A DNA stretch of 64,000 nucleotides. Origin: Methanobacteriota archaeon (GTDB lineage: Archaea; JAADCQ01; Methanopyri; Methanopyrales; Methanopyraceae). The translations under genes were made by a program, and so were the position numbers. The notes beneath the pieces were generated by a model, which made no database searches, was not told the DNA's origin, and saw only the letters and a program-made list of their open reading frames with translations. Where the stretch lies: assembly GCA_027064425.1 (NCBI GenBank), contig JAMOPO010000015.1:62001-126000 (forward strand), in the 5' to 3' direction. Position 1 is the first letter of the stretch. Each line of letters begins with the position of its first letter. Shown here one piece after another: positions 34,279-42,866 of this stretch.

Positions 34279-35638
34279 GGGCCTCACCCCACCCCTTCCG
34301 GCCCATCATCGCGATGAAGAACCCGCACGTGTCGTGCCGGTGGGGGAAGAGTCGGCAGGCCTCCGGCATGTCGAAGCCCGGGTCGCCGACCTGCACGTCG
34401 ATGAGCTCGAAGTCCGGGTTGCGCTCCAGGAACTTTCGAACCACTTCCTCGTTCTCCTCCGGGAACATCGAGCACGTCGAGTAGACGATCCTGCCGCCGG
34501 GCTTGACGAGCCTTGCTCCCGCCTCCAGCAGCTCCAGCTGGAACTTGGGCAGCCGCTCCACCTCATCCTTCGTGATCCTCCACCGCCGCTCCGGATTCTT
34601 CCGGATCGTTCCGTCGGCGGAGCACGGCGGGTCCACGAGCACGGCGTCGGCGAAGCCCTCACCGAGCTCCTCCGGCGCCTCCCGGCCGTCCATCAGGTGC
34701 GTCTCGATGCAGTCCAGAACGCCCAGCTTGCCCGCGATCTCGACCAGCCGGTCCATCCTCGTCTCGTCGATGTCGATGGCGATGATCTTGCCCTCGCAGC
34801 CCATGAGCTGCGCCATGTGCGTGGTCTTGCCGCCGGGAGCCGCGCACAGGTCGACCACGACCTCGCCCGGCTTCGGGTTCAGGACGGCTGAGGCCAGCGC
34901 GGCCGCCTCGTCCTGGACCACGAACAGGCCCTCGTCCCACTCGTCCATCACCGCGATCGGAAGGCCCTCCGGGATGCGTAGGATCTCCTCCAGGAACCGG
35001 CCGGGCTTGACCGTGACCTCGTACTTCCTCTCAAGGTGCTCCGCCAGCTCCTTCGGCTCGATCTTCAGGGTGTTCACGCGGATGCACAGGGGCGGCTCGG
35101 TGTTGTTGGCCTCGAGCAGCTGCAGGACCTCCTCCTCGTCCCCGAGCATCTCGAACCAGCGCTCGATGAGCCACCGCGGGTGGTAGTACTTCCACTTCAG
35201 CTCGTCCAGCTCGTCCTCCGGCTCCGGGAGCTCGTAATCCTCGAGGTCCAGGGTGAACGCCTTCACGATGGCCGCGGCGCCCGGATTGTCCAGCTCCCGG
35301 ACGAGATCGTGCAGGACCTCCGCGACCTCCTCCGGGTCCTTACCCTCGAACACGACCTCGTTGGCCGCGATTCGGCAGGCGTTGCGCACCCACCGATCCA
35401 GGTCCGCCACGTCGTCCGCCAGCTCCAACACGTCAGTAACGATCTCGTCCAACAGGCCGCGCTTTTGCATGATCGTGTACAGCATGCCCGCGGAGATGGA
35501 CCGGGCCTCGCGGGAGGGCTTGACCTCCTTCAGCACCAGCCGGCGGGCGTACTGCGTCGGCTTGATCTTCTCCGCTTTAACCATCGTTCTTAGGACGATT
35601 TCCACCGCTTCCTTGTAGGTCGCGTCGACCTCCGACAC
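34259..35638 (-). CDS. RNA (cytosine-5) methyltransferase, NOL1/NOP2/Sun family with NusB-like domain
   Basis: A 459-residue SAM-dependent RNA m5C methyltransferase. Residues 1-150 are a helical NusB-like RNA-binding domain. The catalytic part has the SAM motif [19 protein letters not shown], motif [18 protein letters not shown] and motif [17 protein letters not shown], giving the two catalytic cysteines (PPC and TCS). [15 protein letters not shown] closes the fold. The NusB-plus-Sun order resembles bacterial RsmB, but the target here (rRNA or tRNA) is not certain. It overlaps moaA by 62 bases and hisS by 20. Confidence 0.9.
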   Translation of the reverse strand: MSEVDATYKEAVEIVLRTMVKAEKIKPTQYARRLVLKEVKPSREARSISAGMLYTIMQKRGLLDEIVTDVLELADDVADLDRWVRNACRIAANEVVFEGKDPEEVAEVLHDLVRELDNPGAAAIVKAFTLDLEDYELPEPEDELDELKWKYYHPRWLIERWFEMLGDEEEVLQLLEANNTEPPLCIRVNTLKIEPKELAEHLERKYEVTVKPGRFLEEILRIPEGLPIAVMDEWDEGLFVVQDEAAALASAVLNPKPGEVVVDLCAAPGGKTTHMAQLMGCEGKIIAIDIDETRMDRLVEIAGKLGVLDCIETHLMDGREAPEELGEGFADAVLVDPPCSADGTIRKNPERRWRITKDEVERLPKFQLELLEAGARLVKPGGRIVYSTCSMFPEENEEVVRKFLERNPDFELIDVQVGDPGFDMPEACRLFPHRHDTCGFFIAMMGRKGWGEARADSEA

Positions 35639-36548
35639 GTCCCACTGCTACCCCCTGCCACCGAAGGTTCTTCCCAAGCGTATCGTCTCTCTCCCGTATG
35701 TACCTCCGGAGCGTATTAAGAAGATGGTGGTAGTTGTCCAGGGGCAGCTCCCTGGGTGATCCCAGGATGCACCCCTTGAACATCCCATTGTGGGTTATTC
35801 TGATCCTGGAGCACGCCCTACACATCACCCCATCCTCGGGCTTTACGGTCTCGAGCATCACCCCGTTCTCGAGCTCGTAAACCCTCCTGTTTTGAAATCT
35901 CCTAACCCTCGTCAGCCTCGGCCCGAGGTCCGACAGGGCCTCCAGCGCCTCCTCCACGGTCGCGGGCCGCAGCTCGGCGCCCGCGCTCGGAGCCGCCATC
36001 GGCTCGATCAGCTGCAGCCGCACGTCCTCACCGGCCACCTCCTCCACGAGCTCACGGAGGCCGGCGAGCGTCTCCCGAAACAGCACCACGTTGACCTTCA
36101 CCGGGGTCAACCCAGCGGAGACCGCCGCCTCGATCCCTCGCACCACGCCGCGCGGGGAGAACCCGGATCGGGTAATCCGGCGGTACAGGCGGGGATCGAG
36201 CGTGTCCAGGCTGACGTTGACCCGGTCCAAGCCGGCCTCCCGCAGCTCCTCCGCCCGACAGCGCAGCAGTGACCCGTTCGTCACCAGGGACACGTCCCGG
36301 AAGTGGTCACGGACGCCCTCGATGATCCAGGGAAGGTCCTCGCGCAGCGTGGGCTCGCCGCCCGTGAGCTTGACCCGGCGGATCCCCAGGTCGGCGCAGG
36401 CCCGGAGGACGCGCACCCACTCCCGCCACGAGAGCTCTCGACCCGCGGGTTCCTCCCCCTCCCGGTGGCAGTAGACGCAGTCCATGTTACACCGAAGGGT
36501 CACCGTGGCGCGAACGCTGTCGACGCGCCGGCCGAGGGCGTCCCTCAC
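35577..36548 (-). CDS. moaA: GTP 3',8-cyclase MoaA
   Basis: Radical-SAM enzyme that begins molybdopterin synthesis from GTP. The N-terminal cluster motif is TLRCNMDCVYCHREG (CxxxCxxC), followed by VKLTGGEPTLREDLPWII and SLVTNGSLL. The C-terminal cluster motif is MCRACSRIRITHNGMFKGCIL. The 323 residues end with a 30-residue tail lying within the next gene, which may not be functional. It connects to moeA and the Mo/W enzyme genes at 11-20 kb. moaC and moaE-like genes are absent here. Confidence 0.92.
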   Translation of the reverse strand: MRDALGRRVDSVRATVTLRCNMDCVYCHREGEEPAGRELSWREWVRVLRACADLGIRRVKLTGGEPTLREDLPWIIEGVRDHFRDVSLVTNGSLLRCRAEELREAGLDRVNVSLDTLDPRLYRRITRSGFSPRGVVRGIEAAVSAGLTPVKVNVVLFRETLAGLRELVEEVAGEDVRLQLIEPMAAPSAGAELRPATVEEALEALSDLGPRLTRVRRFQNRRVYELENGVMLETVKPEDGVMCRACSRIRITHNGMFKGCILGSPRELPLDNYHHLLNTLRRYIRERDDTLGKNLRWQGVAVGRVGGRRDLQGSGGNRPKNDG

Positions 36549-36566
36549 CGAGGGTCCCCCGGGTGG

Positions 36567-37784
36567 TTAGGCGGGGAGGAGGGCGTAAATCCGGCAGTAG
36601 ATGACGCCGCCGATCTCCGGCTTACCCTTGAACCCCATCTCGATCAGTATCGGGTACGGCTTGTTGTTGTAAACGACGACGTCCTCCGTCGGGTGGAACC
36701 CGTACTCCATCGGGTGCTCCCCTCCACTGATCCCACGGGGCCACGGCAGCCCGGCCGCCAGACAGGCGTCCCTCAGCGCCCGCGCCGGCGGGCAGCAGCC
36801 GTGCGCCCCCTTCTCGTACCCCGGCACGGAGAACACGTCGAAGTACCGGCGCTTACCGTGCGTCCACGAGTGCGGCGGGACGATCACACCGTTCCAGCCC
36901 TGGCACATCCTGACGGCGTTCCGGAGCCGCATGTCGTCGTGCGACCCGACGCCCTCCATGGTCGTCTCAGCCTCGCCGATGAGCTTCTTGCGGTACTTGC
37001 CGATCCACACCACGACCGCGGAGTAGTCGGCCATCTCCACCATGCGGCGGTAGGCCCGCTCTCCGAAGACCTTCTTGACCTCCTGCTCCGTCATCGGTCG
37101 GCGACCGTCGTAGAACCTCAGCTCGGAGACCAGCACCGCGCGCTGACCGACGTCGGCCTCCCTCAGGTACTTCACCTTGTCCTCGCCGTACCTGCGCGCG
37201 ACCTCGTCGAGCGTCATCCTCTTGCCGTTGACCTCCACCTCGTTCGGCCCGACCTTGACCGCCACCACCTTCGGGACCTTTCGCCCCCACACCACCAGAC
37301 CCGGTCGCTTGACGTGCAGGTGACCGTCCTTGATCAGCACGACCCCGGGCCCGGTGTACTTGGCCACGATCCAGCCCTCGCTGATGCGATAGTCCCCGTG
37401 CACCCACCGCTCCGCGGGCGACGGGACGATGCCCAGGAACACCGCCGACAGGGCCGCCGGCGCCCCGTACTCACTGATGGCCCGGCCGGCGTAGCCCGGG
37501 TGCGCCCAGACGCTGTACCACGGGAGGGAGTACACGCTGGCGATCCGCTGCCCGCCCCAGACGGTCTCGCCGCTGCGGACTCGGTAGTGGGGCTTCCCTG
37601 ACGAGACCGCCAGGGCAACGTGTCCGGCGGCCTGGCCGAGCCCGATGACGATGGCCAGCAGGACCGGGATGGCCCGGGCGTACCCAACCTCCTTTACCCA
37701 GCCCGGTAGGTTCCTGATGCGGTCCCACGCCCACTGAAGGGGGTTGGGCTTCCTCCCTGGTCCACCACTCCTGCCGCTCTTCAC
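36567..37784 (-). CDS. Membrane-anchored VanW-like protein
   Basis: A 405-residue protein. A single N-terminal helix (AIPVLLAIVIGLGQAAGHVALAV) anchors it, with the rest probably outside the cell. The middle has beta-rich G5/YoaR-like text. The C-terminus has the VanW pattern: NGVIVPPHSW, CCPPARALRDACLAAGLPW (compare VanW GVCQVSTTLYNAALLAGL) and VVYNNKPYPILIEM. VanW domains are linked to bacterial envelope functions, so one in a methanogen is unusual. GTG 37784 has a 6-base spacing to GGGGGGG; ATG 37790 touches that SD. Lineage or function beyond the domain is unknown. Confidence 0.5.
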   Translation of the reverse strand: MKSGRSGGPGRKPNPLQWAWDRIRNLPGWVKEVGYARAIPVLLAIVIGLGQAAGHVALAVSSGKPHYRVRSGETVWGGQRIASVYSLPWYSVWAHPGYAGRAISEYGAPAALSAVFLGIVPSPAERWVHGDYRISEGWIVAKYTGPGVVLIKDGHLHVKRPGLVVWGRKVPKVVAVKVGPNEVEVNGKRMTLDEVARRYGEDKVKYLREADVGQRAVLVSELRFYDGRRPMTEQEVKKVFGERAYRRMVEMADYSAVVVWIGKYRKKLIGEAETTMEGVGSHDDMRLRNAVRMCQGWNGVIVPPHSWTHGKRRYFDVFSVPGYEKGAHGCCPPARALRDACLAAGLPWPRGISGGEHPMEYGFHPTEDVVVYNNKPYPILIEMGFKGKPEIGGVIYCRIYALLPA

Positions 37785-37816
37785 GATCATCCCCCCCGGC
37801 GCCCCCCTCCGATACA

Positions 37817-37827
37817 TTTTTATATAA
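37817..37827 (+). promoter_or_regulatory. TATA box of tRNA-Tyr
   Basis: TTTTTATATAA lies 27 bases before the mature 5' end of tRNA-Tyr. It is the strongest archaeal TATA-like element in the window. Confidence 0.75.
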
Positions 37828-37853
37828 CTGCCGTGGTGCGGCGCCCGGGAGGC

Positions 37854-37928
37854 CCGGCCGCAGCTCAGTCTGGCTAGAGCGCGGGACTGTAGATCCCGTG
37901 GTCCCGGGTTCAAATCCCGGCGGCCGGA
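37854..37928 (+). tRNA. tRNA-Tyr (GTA), C8 type, CCA encoded
   Basis: A 75-base tRNA. The acceptor CCGGCCG pairs with CGGCCGG, the discriminator is A, and CCA is encoded (37929-37931). The anticodon stem CGGGA/TCCCG encloses CTGTAGA, giving anticodon GTA. The T-stem CCGGG/CCCGG encloses TTCAAAT. Position 8 is C, not T, as in tRNA-Ser of this window. No intron is present. C1-G72 is the archaeal identity pair for tyrosine. Confidence 0.96.
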
Positions 37929-37937
37929 CCACCGGAA

Positions 37938-37960
37938 ATCGTTACGAGGGTCGTAACGTT
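37938..37960. repeat. 23-nt palindrome copy 2 (3' of tRNA-Tyr)
   Basis: The perfect 8-base arms CGTTACGA and TCGTAACG flank GGG, starting 8 bases past the CCA of tRNA-Tyr. It matches the copy beside tRNA-Ser, including a shared CCGGAA just before it when read 3' from the tRNA. Confidence 0.6.
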
Positions 37961-37983
37961 AACCGGGTTCCCGGTTCGGTGAA

Positions 37984-37990
37984 CTTTTAT
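37984..37990 (+). promoter_or_regulatory. Candidate TATA box for the UPF0173 gene
   Basis: CTTTTAT, 37 bases before the ATG at 38027, is the only A/T-rich stretch in this gap besides the palindrome. Confidence 0.45.
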
Positions 37991-38026
37991 TCCCGGGTCG
38001 TGAGGTCAACCACCGGGGCCGCCGAC

Positions 38027-38719
38027 ATGAAGGTGACCTGGCTGGGCCACGCCGCCTTCGAGATCGAGCTGGACGGCGTCAACGTGCTGATCGACCCGTT
38101 CCTGAGCGGGAACCCGAAGGCGGCGAAGTCGCCCGAGGAGGTGGAGCCCGACCTGGTTCTGGTCACGCACGGGCACTCGGACCACCTCGGCGACGCCATC
38201 GACATCTGCAAGCGGACTGGGGCGACCCTGGTCGGGATCTACGAGGTGGCGGTCTACGCTCAGAATCAGGGCGTGGAGAACGTCGAGGAGATGAACATTG
38301 GCGGCACCATCGAGGTGGAGGGGCTCAAGATCACGCAGGTGCCCGCCTGGCACTCCTCCGAGATCGTGGAGGAGGACGAGATCGTGGCCGGCGGCACCCC
38401 GGTGGGGTACGTGGTCTCGGGTGACGAGGGCACCGTGTACCACGCGGGCGACACGGGCCTGTCCATGGACATGAAGCTGATCGGCGAGCTCTACGAGCCG
38501 GACGTGGCGCTGCTGCCCATCGGCAGCCGGTTCACGATGGGTCCGAAGGAGGCCGCGAAGGCCGTGGAGCTGATCGAGCCGGACGTGGCGATCCCGATGC
38601 ACTACGGCACGTTCCCGCCGATCGAGCAGGACCCGGAGGAGTTCAAGCGGGAGGTTGAGCGGCTGGACGTGGACACGGAGGTGGTGATACTGGAGCCCGG
38701 AGAGTCCTACGAGCTGTAA
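38027..38719 (+). CDS. UPF0173-type metallo-beta-lactamase-fold hydrolase
   Basis: A 230-residue MBL-fold protein. It begins KVTWLGHAAFEIELDGV and carries the metal motif VTHGHSDHLGDA (HxHxDH), VYHAGDTGLSMDM and MHYGTFPPI. The UPF0173 family is widespread in archaea and bacteria and its substrate is unknown. ATG 38027 begins at the conserved N-terminus and follows its own TATA box. The gene is followed by a C/D box sRNA. Confidence 0.88.
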   Translation: MKVTWLGHAAFEIELDGVNVLIDPFLSGNPKAAKSPEEVEPDLVLVTHGHSDHLGDAIDICKRTGATLVGIYEVAVYAQNQGVENVEEMNIGGTIEVEGLKITQVPAWHSSEIVEEDEIVAGGTPVGYVVSGDEGTVYHAGDTGLSMDMKLIGELYEPDVALLPIGSRFTMGPKEAAKAVELIEPDVAIPMHYGTFPPIEQDPEEFKREVERLDVDTEVVILEPGESYEL

Positions 38720-38741
38720 GCGACCCGGGGTGGTCAAGGCA

Positions 38742-38802
38742 GCGGTGTGATGAGCACCTTTCCGGCTGAAAGCAGATGAAGAGCGCCGTCGGGCCTGACC
38801 GC
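38742..38802 (+). ncRNA. C/D box sRNA (2'-O-methylation guide)
   Basis: A 61-base element fills the gap between two convergent genes. It has box C GTGATGA (38747-38753), box D' CTGA (38766-38769), a C'-like CAGATGA (38773-38779) and box D CTGA (38795-38798). Terminal GCGG (38742-38745) pairs with CCGC (38799-38802). Spacing is 12 bases from C to D', 3 from D' to C' and 15 from C' to D. The order, spacing and closing stem are those of archaeal C/D guide RNAs, which are abundant in Methanopyrus. By the N+5 rule, D' would direct methylation of the first A after CCGG in CCGGAAAGGTGC, and D the G in GCCCGACGGC. Confidence 0.8.
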
Positions 38803-39531
38803 TCAGGGCTCCCGCTCCTTCTTTTCCCGAGCCTTCACTAATTCCAGGTTCACGTGGTCCAGGAACCGGACGGCGGCCAGTCCCGTCGCGCACGCCACCA
38901 GGACCACCCCGAGCAGGCCGGCGCCCAGCCTCGACGCCACGAAGGCTCCTCCCAGCCCCGCGAAGGTCATCGCGGCCACCGTCACCGCGGTGAGGGCGGG
39001 GAGCCGACCCGGCTCCTTCAGGCACTCGCGTATGAGCTCGAAGGAGCCGGTCCTCCACGGGAGCAGGTACCCCGTTAGGACGGAGACGGCCGCGATCCCG
39101 GCGTAAACGGCCGGGCTCAGCGGCCACCAGGCGGCCTCCGCCAGCGCCAGGGCCACCGAGCCCGCGGTCCACGCCAGGCACCGGCGCTCGAGGCGCGACC
39201 TGACGACCTCGGGGCGCTCGAAGCCCCCGACCGGCGTGACGCGCAGGAAGGCCCGTCCGGCCCACAGCAGCCTCTTCTCGCCCCCGGCGAGCTCGGCCAG
39301 GGTGTCGACGAGTCGGTCCTCCAGCCTCCGGGCCGCCTCCTCGTCGCCCTTAACCAGCACCCAGAGCTGGTCCACCCGCCGGACGACGCCCACGGAGCGG
39401 CGGTAGCCGAGCGCCCGGATCTCCTCCACGCCCTCCGGGGCCGCGTCCCGGAGCACCTCCTCGAGGTCCAGCTCGGCCCCTGTGAGCCGCTTCCAGACCT
39501 CTCTCGCCCTCGCGGAGAGGTCCACGCGCAT
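38803..39531 (-). CDS. Membrane protein of unknown function downstream of hypE
   Basis: A 242-residue protein. The N-terminal 110 residues are soluble and charged, with GVVRRVDQLWVLVKGDEEAARRLEDRL. The C-terminal half has about four hydrophobic helices (AWTAGSVALALAEAAWWPLS; YAGIAAVSVLTGYLLPW; LPALTAVTVAAMTFAGLGGAF; LLGVVLVACATGLAAVRFL, each about one span). It ends in a Lys/Glu tail. ATG 39531 lies four bases after the hypE stop, so the two genes are probably co-transcribed. Family not recognised. Confidence 0.65.
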   Translation of the reverse strand: MRVDLSARAREVWKRLTGAELDLEEVLRDAAPEGVEEIRALGYRRSVGVVRRVDQLWVLVKGDEEAARRLEDRLVDTLAELAGGEKRLLWAGRAFLRVTPVGGFERPEVVRSRLERRCLAWTAGSVALALAEAAWWPLSPAVYAGIAAVSVLTGYLLPWRTGSFELIRECLKEPGRLPALTAVTVAAMTFAGLGGAFVASRLGAGLLGVVLVACATGLAAVRFLDHVNLELVKAREKKEREP

Positions 39532-39535
39532 CCCT

Positions 39536-40531
39536 TCAGCACACCCTCGGGACGGGGTCGCCCACCGGCTTCTCAACGATCCTGGTGCCACCGACCTCGG
39601 TCTCCATCTCGACCCGGGGCGGGCCCTCCTCCACCCGGCCGATGATCTCGGCGTCCTTCCCCACCCTCGTCGACCGGATGGCCTCGAGCACGTCCTCCGC
39701 GACCTCGCCCTTCACGCCGATCACGGCCTTGCCCTCGTTGGCCACGTGCAGCGGGTCCACCCCGAGCATCTCGGAGAGGACCTTCACCTCCTCCCGGATG
39801 GGCAGCCGCTCCTCCTCGATGACGATCCTGACCCCCGACTTCTCCGCCATCTCGTTCAGCGCGCCCGCCAGCCCGCCGCGGGTCGGGTCCTTCATCGCGG
39901 TGACGCCGCCCACCTCGAGCGCCGCCTCGACGGCCTCCCAGACCGGGGCCACGTCGGACTTCAGGTCCGTCTCCAGCCCCTGCTGGGCCGCGAGGATCGC
40001 CATACCGTGGTCGCCGATCGTGCCCGTGACCAGGATGGCGTCGCCGGGCTGCAGCCCGGAGTCGCGGACGAGTCGGACCACCTCGCCGACGCCGGTCATG
40101 GTCACGATGACGTCCACCTCGCCCGTGTTGCCCACCTTCGTGTCGCCCGTGATCAGGTGGGCGTCCACCTCCTCGAGCACCTCGTTGATCGACCGGTAGA
40201 TGCGCTTCAGGTCCTCGATCGGGAACCCCTCCTTCACGACGATGGAGCAGGCGAATGCGACGGGCCGCGCGCCCATCACGGCCAGGTCGTTGGCCGTGCC
40301 GGCCGCCGCGAGTCGGCCGATGTCCCCGCCGGGGAAGAACGGCGGGTCCACGATGTGCGCGTCGGTGGTGAGCACCATCTCGCCCTCGCTGGCCGGGAAC
40401 GTGGCCCCGTCGTCCAGGTCCTCCAGCGTGACCGAGCCCTCACCGGACCTGGAGATCAGCGGGAGGAGCTCCCCGAGCAGCTCCTCCATCATCTCGCCGC
40501 CCGCGCCGTGCTCGCGGCGCACCTCGGACAC
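39536..40531 (-). CDS. hypE: Hydrogenase maturation factor HypE
   Basis: Makes the cyanide ligands of [NiFe]-hydrogenase by dehydrating a carbamoyl group held on its C-terminal cysteine. The protein belongs to the PurM/AIRS ATP-binding family: [47 protein letters not shown] and ITGDTKV. The last residues are DPVPRVC, the expected PRxC-type tail with terminal Cys. 331 residues. The GTG start has GGGGGGAC six bases before it. hypA and hypB lie just beyond rps8e. Confidence 0.95.
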   Translation of the reverse strand: MSEVRREHGAGGEMMEELLGELLPLISRSGEGSVTLEDLDDGATFPASEGEMVLTTDAHIVDPPFFPGGDIGRLAAAGTANDLAVMGARPVAFACSIVVKEGFPIEDLKRIYRSINEVLEEVDAHLITGDTKVGNTGEVDVIVTMTGVGEVVRLVRDSGLQPGDAILVTGTIGDHGMAILAAQQGLETDLKSDVAPVWEAVEAALEVGGVTAMKDPTRGGLAGALNEMAEKSGVRIVIEEERLPIREEVKVLSEMLGVDPLHVANEGKAVIGVKGEVAEDVLEAIRSTRVGKDAEIIGRVEEGPPRVEMETEVGGTRIVEKPVGDPVPRVC

Positions 40532-40550
40532 GCGCCGTCCCCCCGGCAGC

Positions 40551-40557
40551 TTTTTTA
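40551..40557 (+). promoter_or_regulatory. Candidate TATA box of rps8e
   Basis: TTTTTTA, 36 bases before the rps8e ATG, lies in the 61-base divergent gap shared with hypE. Confidence 0.5.
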
Positions 40558-40592
40558 CCCGAGCTCACCCGCGGGCCCGGGGGTGTGGAGCG

Positions 40593-41024
40593 ATGGGTGT
40601 GTGGCACGGTAGGTCGCTGAGGAAGCCGACGGGAGGCAGGATCCGACCGCACAGGAAGAAGCGGAAGTACGAGATGGGCAACCCACCGACCGAGACGCTG
40701 GTCGGTGACAAGATGAAGATCAAGGAGCGCCGCGGTATGGGAGGGAACATCAAGCAGGGCCTGAAGTTCGCGTCGCACGCCAACGTCGCGGACCCCGAAA
40801 CGGGCGAGGTCAAGAACGTTCGGATCCTGGAGGTGGTCAAGAACCCCGCCTCGCAGTACTACGAGCGGCACGGCGTGATCACCAAGGGGGCGATCATCCG
40901 GACGGAGATCGGGCTGGCGAAGGTGACCAACCGGCCCGGCCAGGAGCCGGTGGTGAACGCGGTCCTGATCAAGAAGGAGGAAGAGGAGGAGTCCGAGTCC
41001 GAGGAGGAGTCAGAGGGTGAGTAG
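40593..41024 (+). CDS. rps8e: Ribosomal protein eS8
   Basis: Archaeal small-subunit protein of 143 residues. It starts [28 protein letters not shown] (seen in pieces) and continues [20 protein letters not shown] and [21 protein letters not shown]. The tail is highly acidic ([17 protein letters not shown]), longer than usual and in line with the very acidic proteins of this lineage. ATG 40593 follows GGGGGTG. It overlaps convergent hypB by 15 bases. Confidence 0.95.
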   Translation: MGVWHGRSLRKPTGGRIRPHRKKRKYEMGNPPTETLVGDKMKIKERRGMGGNIKQGLKFASHANVADPETGEVKNVRILEVVKNPASQYYERHGVITKGAIIRTEIGLAKVTNRPGQEPVVNAVLIKKEEEEESESEEESEGE

Positions 41025-41669
41025 GCGCCTCGACAGCTCGTCCATGCCCTCCCCCGTCTTCACGCTCGTCCGGTAAATCTCGATGTCCGGGTTGATCTCC
41101 CGCGCCGCCTCGACCATCTTCTCGACCGAGACTCCGCACGGCTCGGCCAGGTCGACCTTGTTGATGACCAGCACGTCACCCTCCCGGATGATCATCGGGT
41201 GCTTGCCGACCACGTCCTCACCCTCCGTGGCCGAGACGACGATGACCCGCTCGTGCGCCCCGACCGGGAAGTCCGCGGGGCAGACCAGGTTCCCCACGTT
41301 CTCGATGAACAGCACGTCGAGCTCGTCCAGATCGACCTCCTCCTCCAGGTGCTCCAGCCCGTGCTGCACCATGTGCGCGTCCAGGTGACACTCGCGTCCC
41401 GTGTTCAGCCCGACCACGGGCACGCCGAGGCGCTTGAACCGCCGCTCATCGTACTCGCTCACGACGTCCCCGGCGAGCACGGCGAAGGAGTACTCGTCCC
41501 CGTGCTCGCGGATGATCCACTCGATGATTGAGGTCTTCCCGGAGCCGATCGAGCCCAGGAGCTCGACGGCCCTAACCCCGTGATCCTCCAGGTGCTGCCT
41601 CACCTCCTTCGCCAGGTTCTCGTTAACCTTCAGCAGGTCCTCGGAAACGTCGACCTCCACTTTATGCAT
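41010..41669 (-). CDS. hypB: Hydrogenase nickel insertion GTPase HypB
   Basis: GTPase that drives nickel delivery to [NiFe]-hydrogenases. The 219 residues have P-loop [30 protein letters not shown] with the metal-site Cys-His, [16 protein letters not shown] (metal-binding Cys and switch II) and [13 protein letters not shown]. The N-terminal CxxCGC motif and poly-His tract of some bacterial forms are absent, as usual in archaea. It starts just after hypA. With hypA and hypE it serves the hydrogenases that supply electrons to methanogenesis. Confidence 0.95.
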   Translation of the reverse strand: MHKVEVDVSEDLLKVNENLAKEVRQHLEDHGVRAVELLGSIGSGKTSIIEWIIREHGDEYSFAVLAGDVVSEYDERRFKRLGVPVVGLNTGRECHLDAHMVQHGLEHLEEEVDLDELDVLFIENVGNLVCPADFPVGAHERVIVVSATEGEDVVGKHPMIIREGDVLVINKVDLAEPCGVSVEKMVEAAREINPDIEIYRTSVKTGEGMDELSRRLLTL

Positions 41670-41674
41670 GAGAA

Positions 41675-42094
41675 TCACCCAAGCTCCAGCCTGATCGAGC
41701 GGACTTCGCACGAGTCACCGTCCCGGATCTCTACCGACTTGGACCCGCACTTCGGGCACTTTAAGTCGAGGAGCGAGGGAAGCTCGTCCGAGCCGAACGC
41801 GGCGTGGAGCGCTGGATCCTGAAGATCCTTTAAAGATTCCTCTTCGTCCGTCCGCCACTCCGCTCCGCACTCCCGGCACCGCAACCGCCCGCGCTCCAGC
41901 TCGATCTCGAACTCGGCCCCCTCGGCCGGGGTCCCCTCCGCCAGCGCCTCCAGGCAGAACCGGAGCTGCTCCGGGTTCACAAGGGTGAACTCGCCGACCC
42001 GGATCTCGACCTTGAGAACTCGCTCCGCCCCGCGGTCCTCCGCGATCTCTAAAACCGTGTCCAGGATCGACTGGGCGAGGCTCAGCTCGTGCAA
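41675..42094 (-). CDS. hypA: Hydrogenase nickel incorporation protein HypA
   Basis: Nickel chaperone of 139 residues. TTG 42094 was chosen because the family must start Met-His-Glu, and the frame reads (TTG)-HELSLAQSILDTVLEIA with the nickel-binding His2. The zinc domain has CRECGAEW and CPKCGSKSV, separated by about 40 residues, longer than in bacterial HypA and typical of archaeal forms with an inserted loop. The conserved KVEIRVGEFTLVNPEQLRFCLEA (split) is also present. It is divergent from cobA. Confidence 0.93.
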   Translation of the reverse strand: MHELSLAQSILDTVLEIAEDRGAERVLKVEIRVGEFTLVNPEQLRFCLEALAEGTPAEGAEFEIELERGRLRCRECGAEWRTDEEESLKDLQDPALHAAFGSDELPSLLDLKCPKCGSKSVEIRDGDSCEVRSIRLELG

Positions 42095-42119
42095 ACCCGG
42101 CCCTAGGGGTCTCACGTCG

Positions 42120-42866
42120 TTGCCCGGTAAACTCGTTTTGGTCGGGGCCGGCCCGGGCGACCCCGAGCTGCTCACCGTCCGCGCCGCCCGAGCCCTCTCC
42201 GAGGCGGACGTGGTGCTCAAGGACCGGCTGGTTCCCGACGCCGTGGTGGAGCGGTACGTGCCCGAGGACGCCAAGGTGGTGGACGTGGGCAAGCGGCCCG
42301 GGGGTCGCGGGTGGACGCAGGAGGAGATCAACGAGCTGATCGTGCGCGAGGGGAAGCGCGGGAAGACCGTGGTCCGGCTGAAAAGCGGCGACCCGCTGAT
42401 CTTCGGTCGTGGGGCGGAGGAGCTCGAGGTGGCCCTTGAGCACGGCCTGGAGGTCGAGGTCGTTCCCGGCGTCACCTCCGCCACCGGCGTGCCCTCAGCC
42501 CTCGGTCTACCCCTCACCCACCGTCGCTACGCCTCCAGCTTCGTCGTGGCGACCGGGCACGAGGACCCGAGCAAGGAGGAGCCGCGGGTCGACTTCGAGG
42601 AGCTCGCCCGGGCGGCCGACACGCTCGTCGTCCTCATGGGCGCGCGGCGGCTCCGGGAGATCGCCCGGGACGTGCGGCGAGCGATCGGGGACGCGCCGAT
42701 GGCGATCATCGAGCGCGGGACGACGGAGGAGGAGCGGGTCAGGGTCTGCCGGCTGTCCGACGCCGAGGAGGGCCGGGTCCGGGCGGAGCCGCCCGCCGTC
42801 ATCGTGATCGGAGAGGTGGTGAAATGGTGGAGCGAGGTGGTGGGTAACGGGAAGGTTGAGGGCTAA
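42120..42866 (+). CDS. cobA: Uroporphyrinogen-III C-methyltransferase
   Basis: Adds two methyl groups to uroporphyrinogen III, giving precorrin-2 for corrinoid, F430 and sirohaem synthesis. The 248 residues have GKLVLVGAGPGDPELLTVRA, DRLVPDAVVERYVPEDA, VRLKSGDPLIFGRGAEEL and VVPGVTSATGVPSALGLPLTHR. It is a single-domain SUMT without CysG or HemD fusion. TTG 42120 is at the conserved N-terminus. The gene overlaps the ion-channel gene by 11 bases, and hemD lies just beyond. Confidence 0.95.
   Translation: MPGKLVLVGAGPGDPELLTVRAARALSEADVVLKDRLVPDAVVERYVPEDAKVVDVGKRPGGRGWTQEEINELIVREGKRGKTVVRLKSGDPLIFGRGAEELEVALEHGLEVEVVPGVTSATGVPSALGLPLTHRRYASSFVVATGHEDPSKEEPRVDFEELARAADTLVVLMGARRLREIARDVRRAIGDAPMAIIERGTTEEERVRVCRLSDAEEGRVRAEPPAVIVIGEVVKWWSEVVGNGKVEG

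Noticed and set aside
37854-37928. tRNA gene as a site of integrated DNA (attachment site)
   Set aside because: Integrases often use tRNA 3' ends, but no partial tRNA copy or integrase gene was found within the window. The palindrome beyond it is not a tRNA duplicate.
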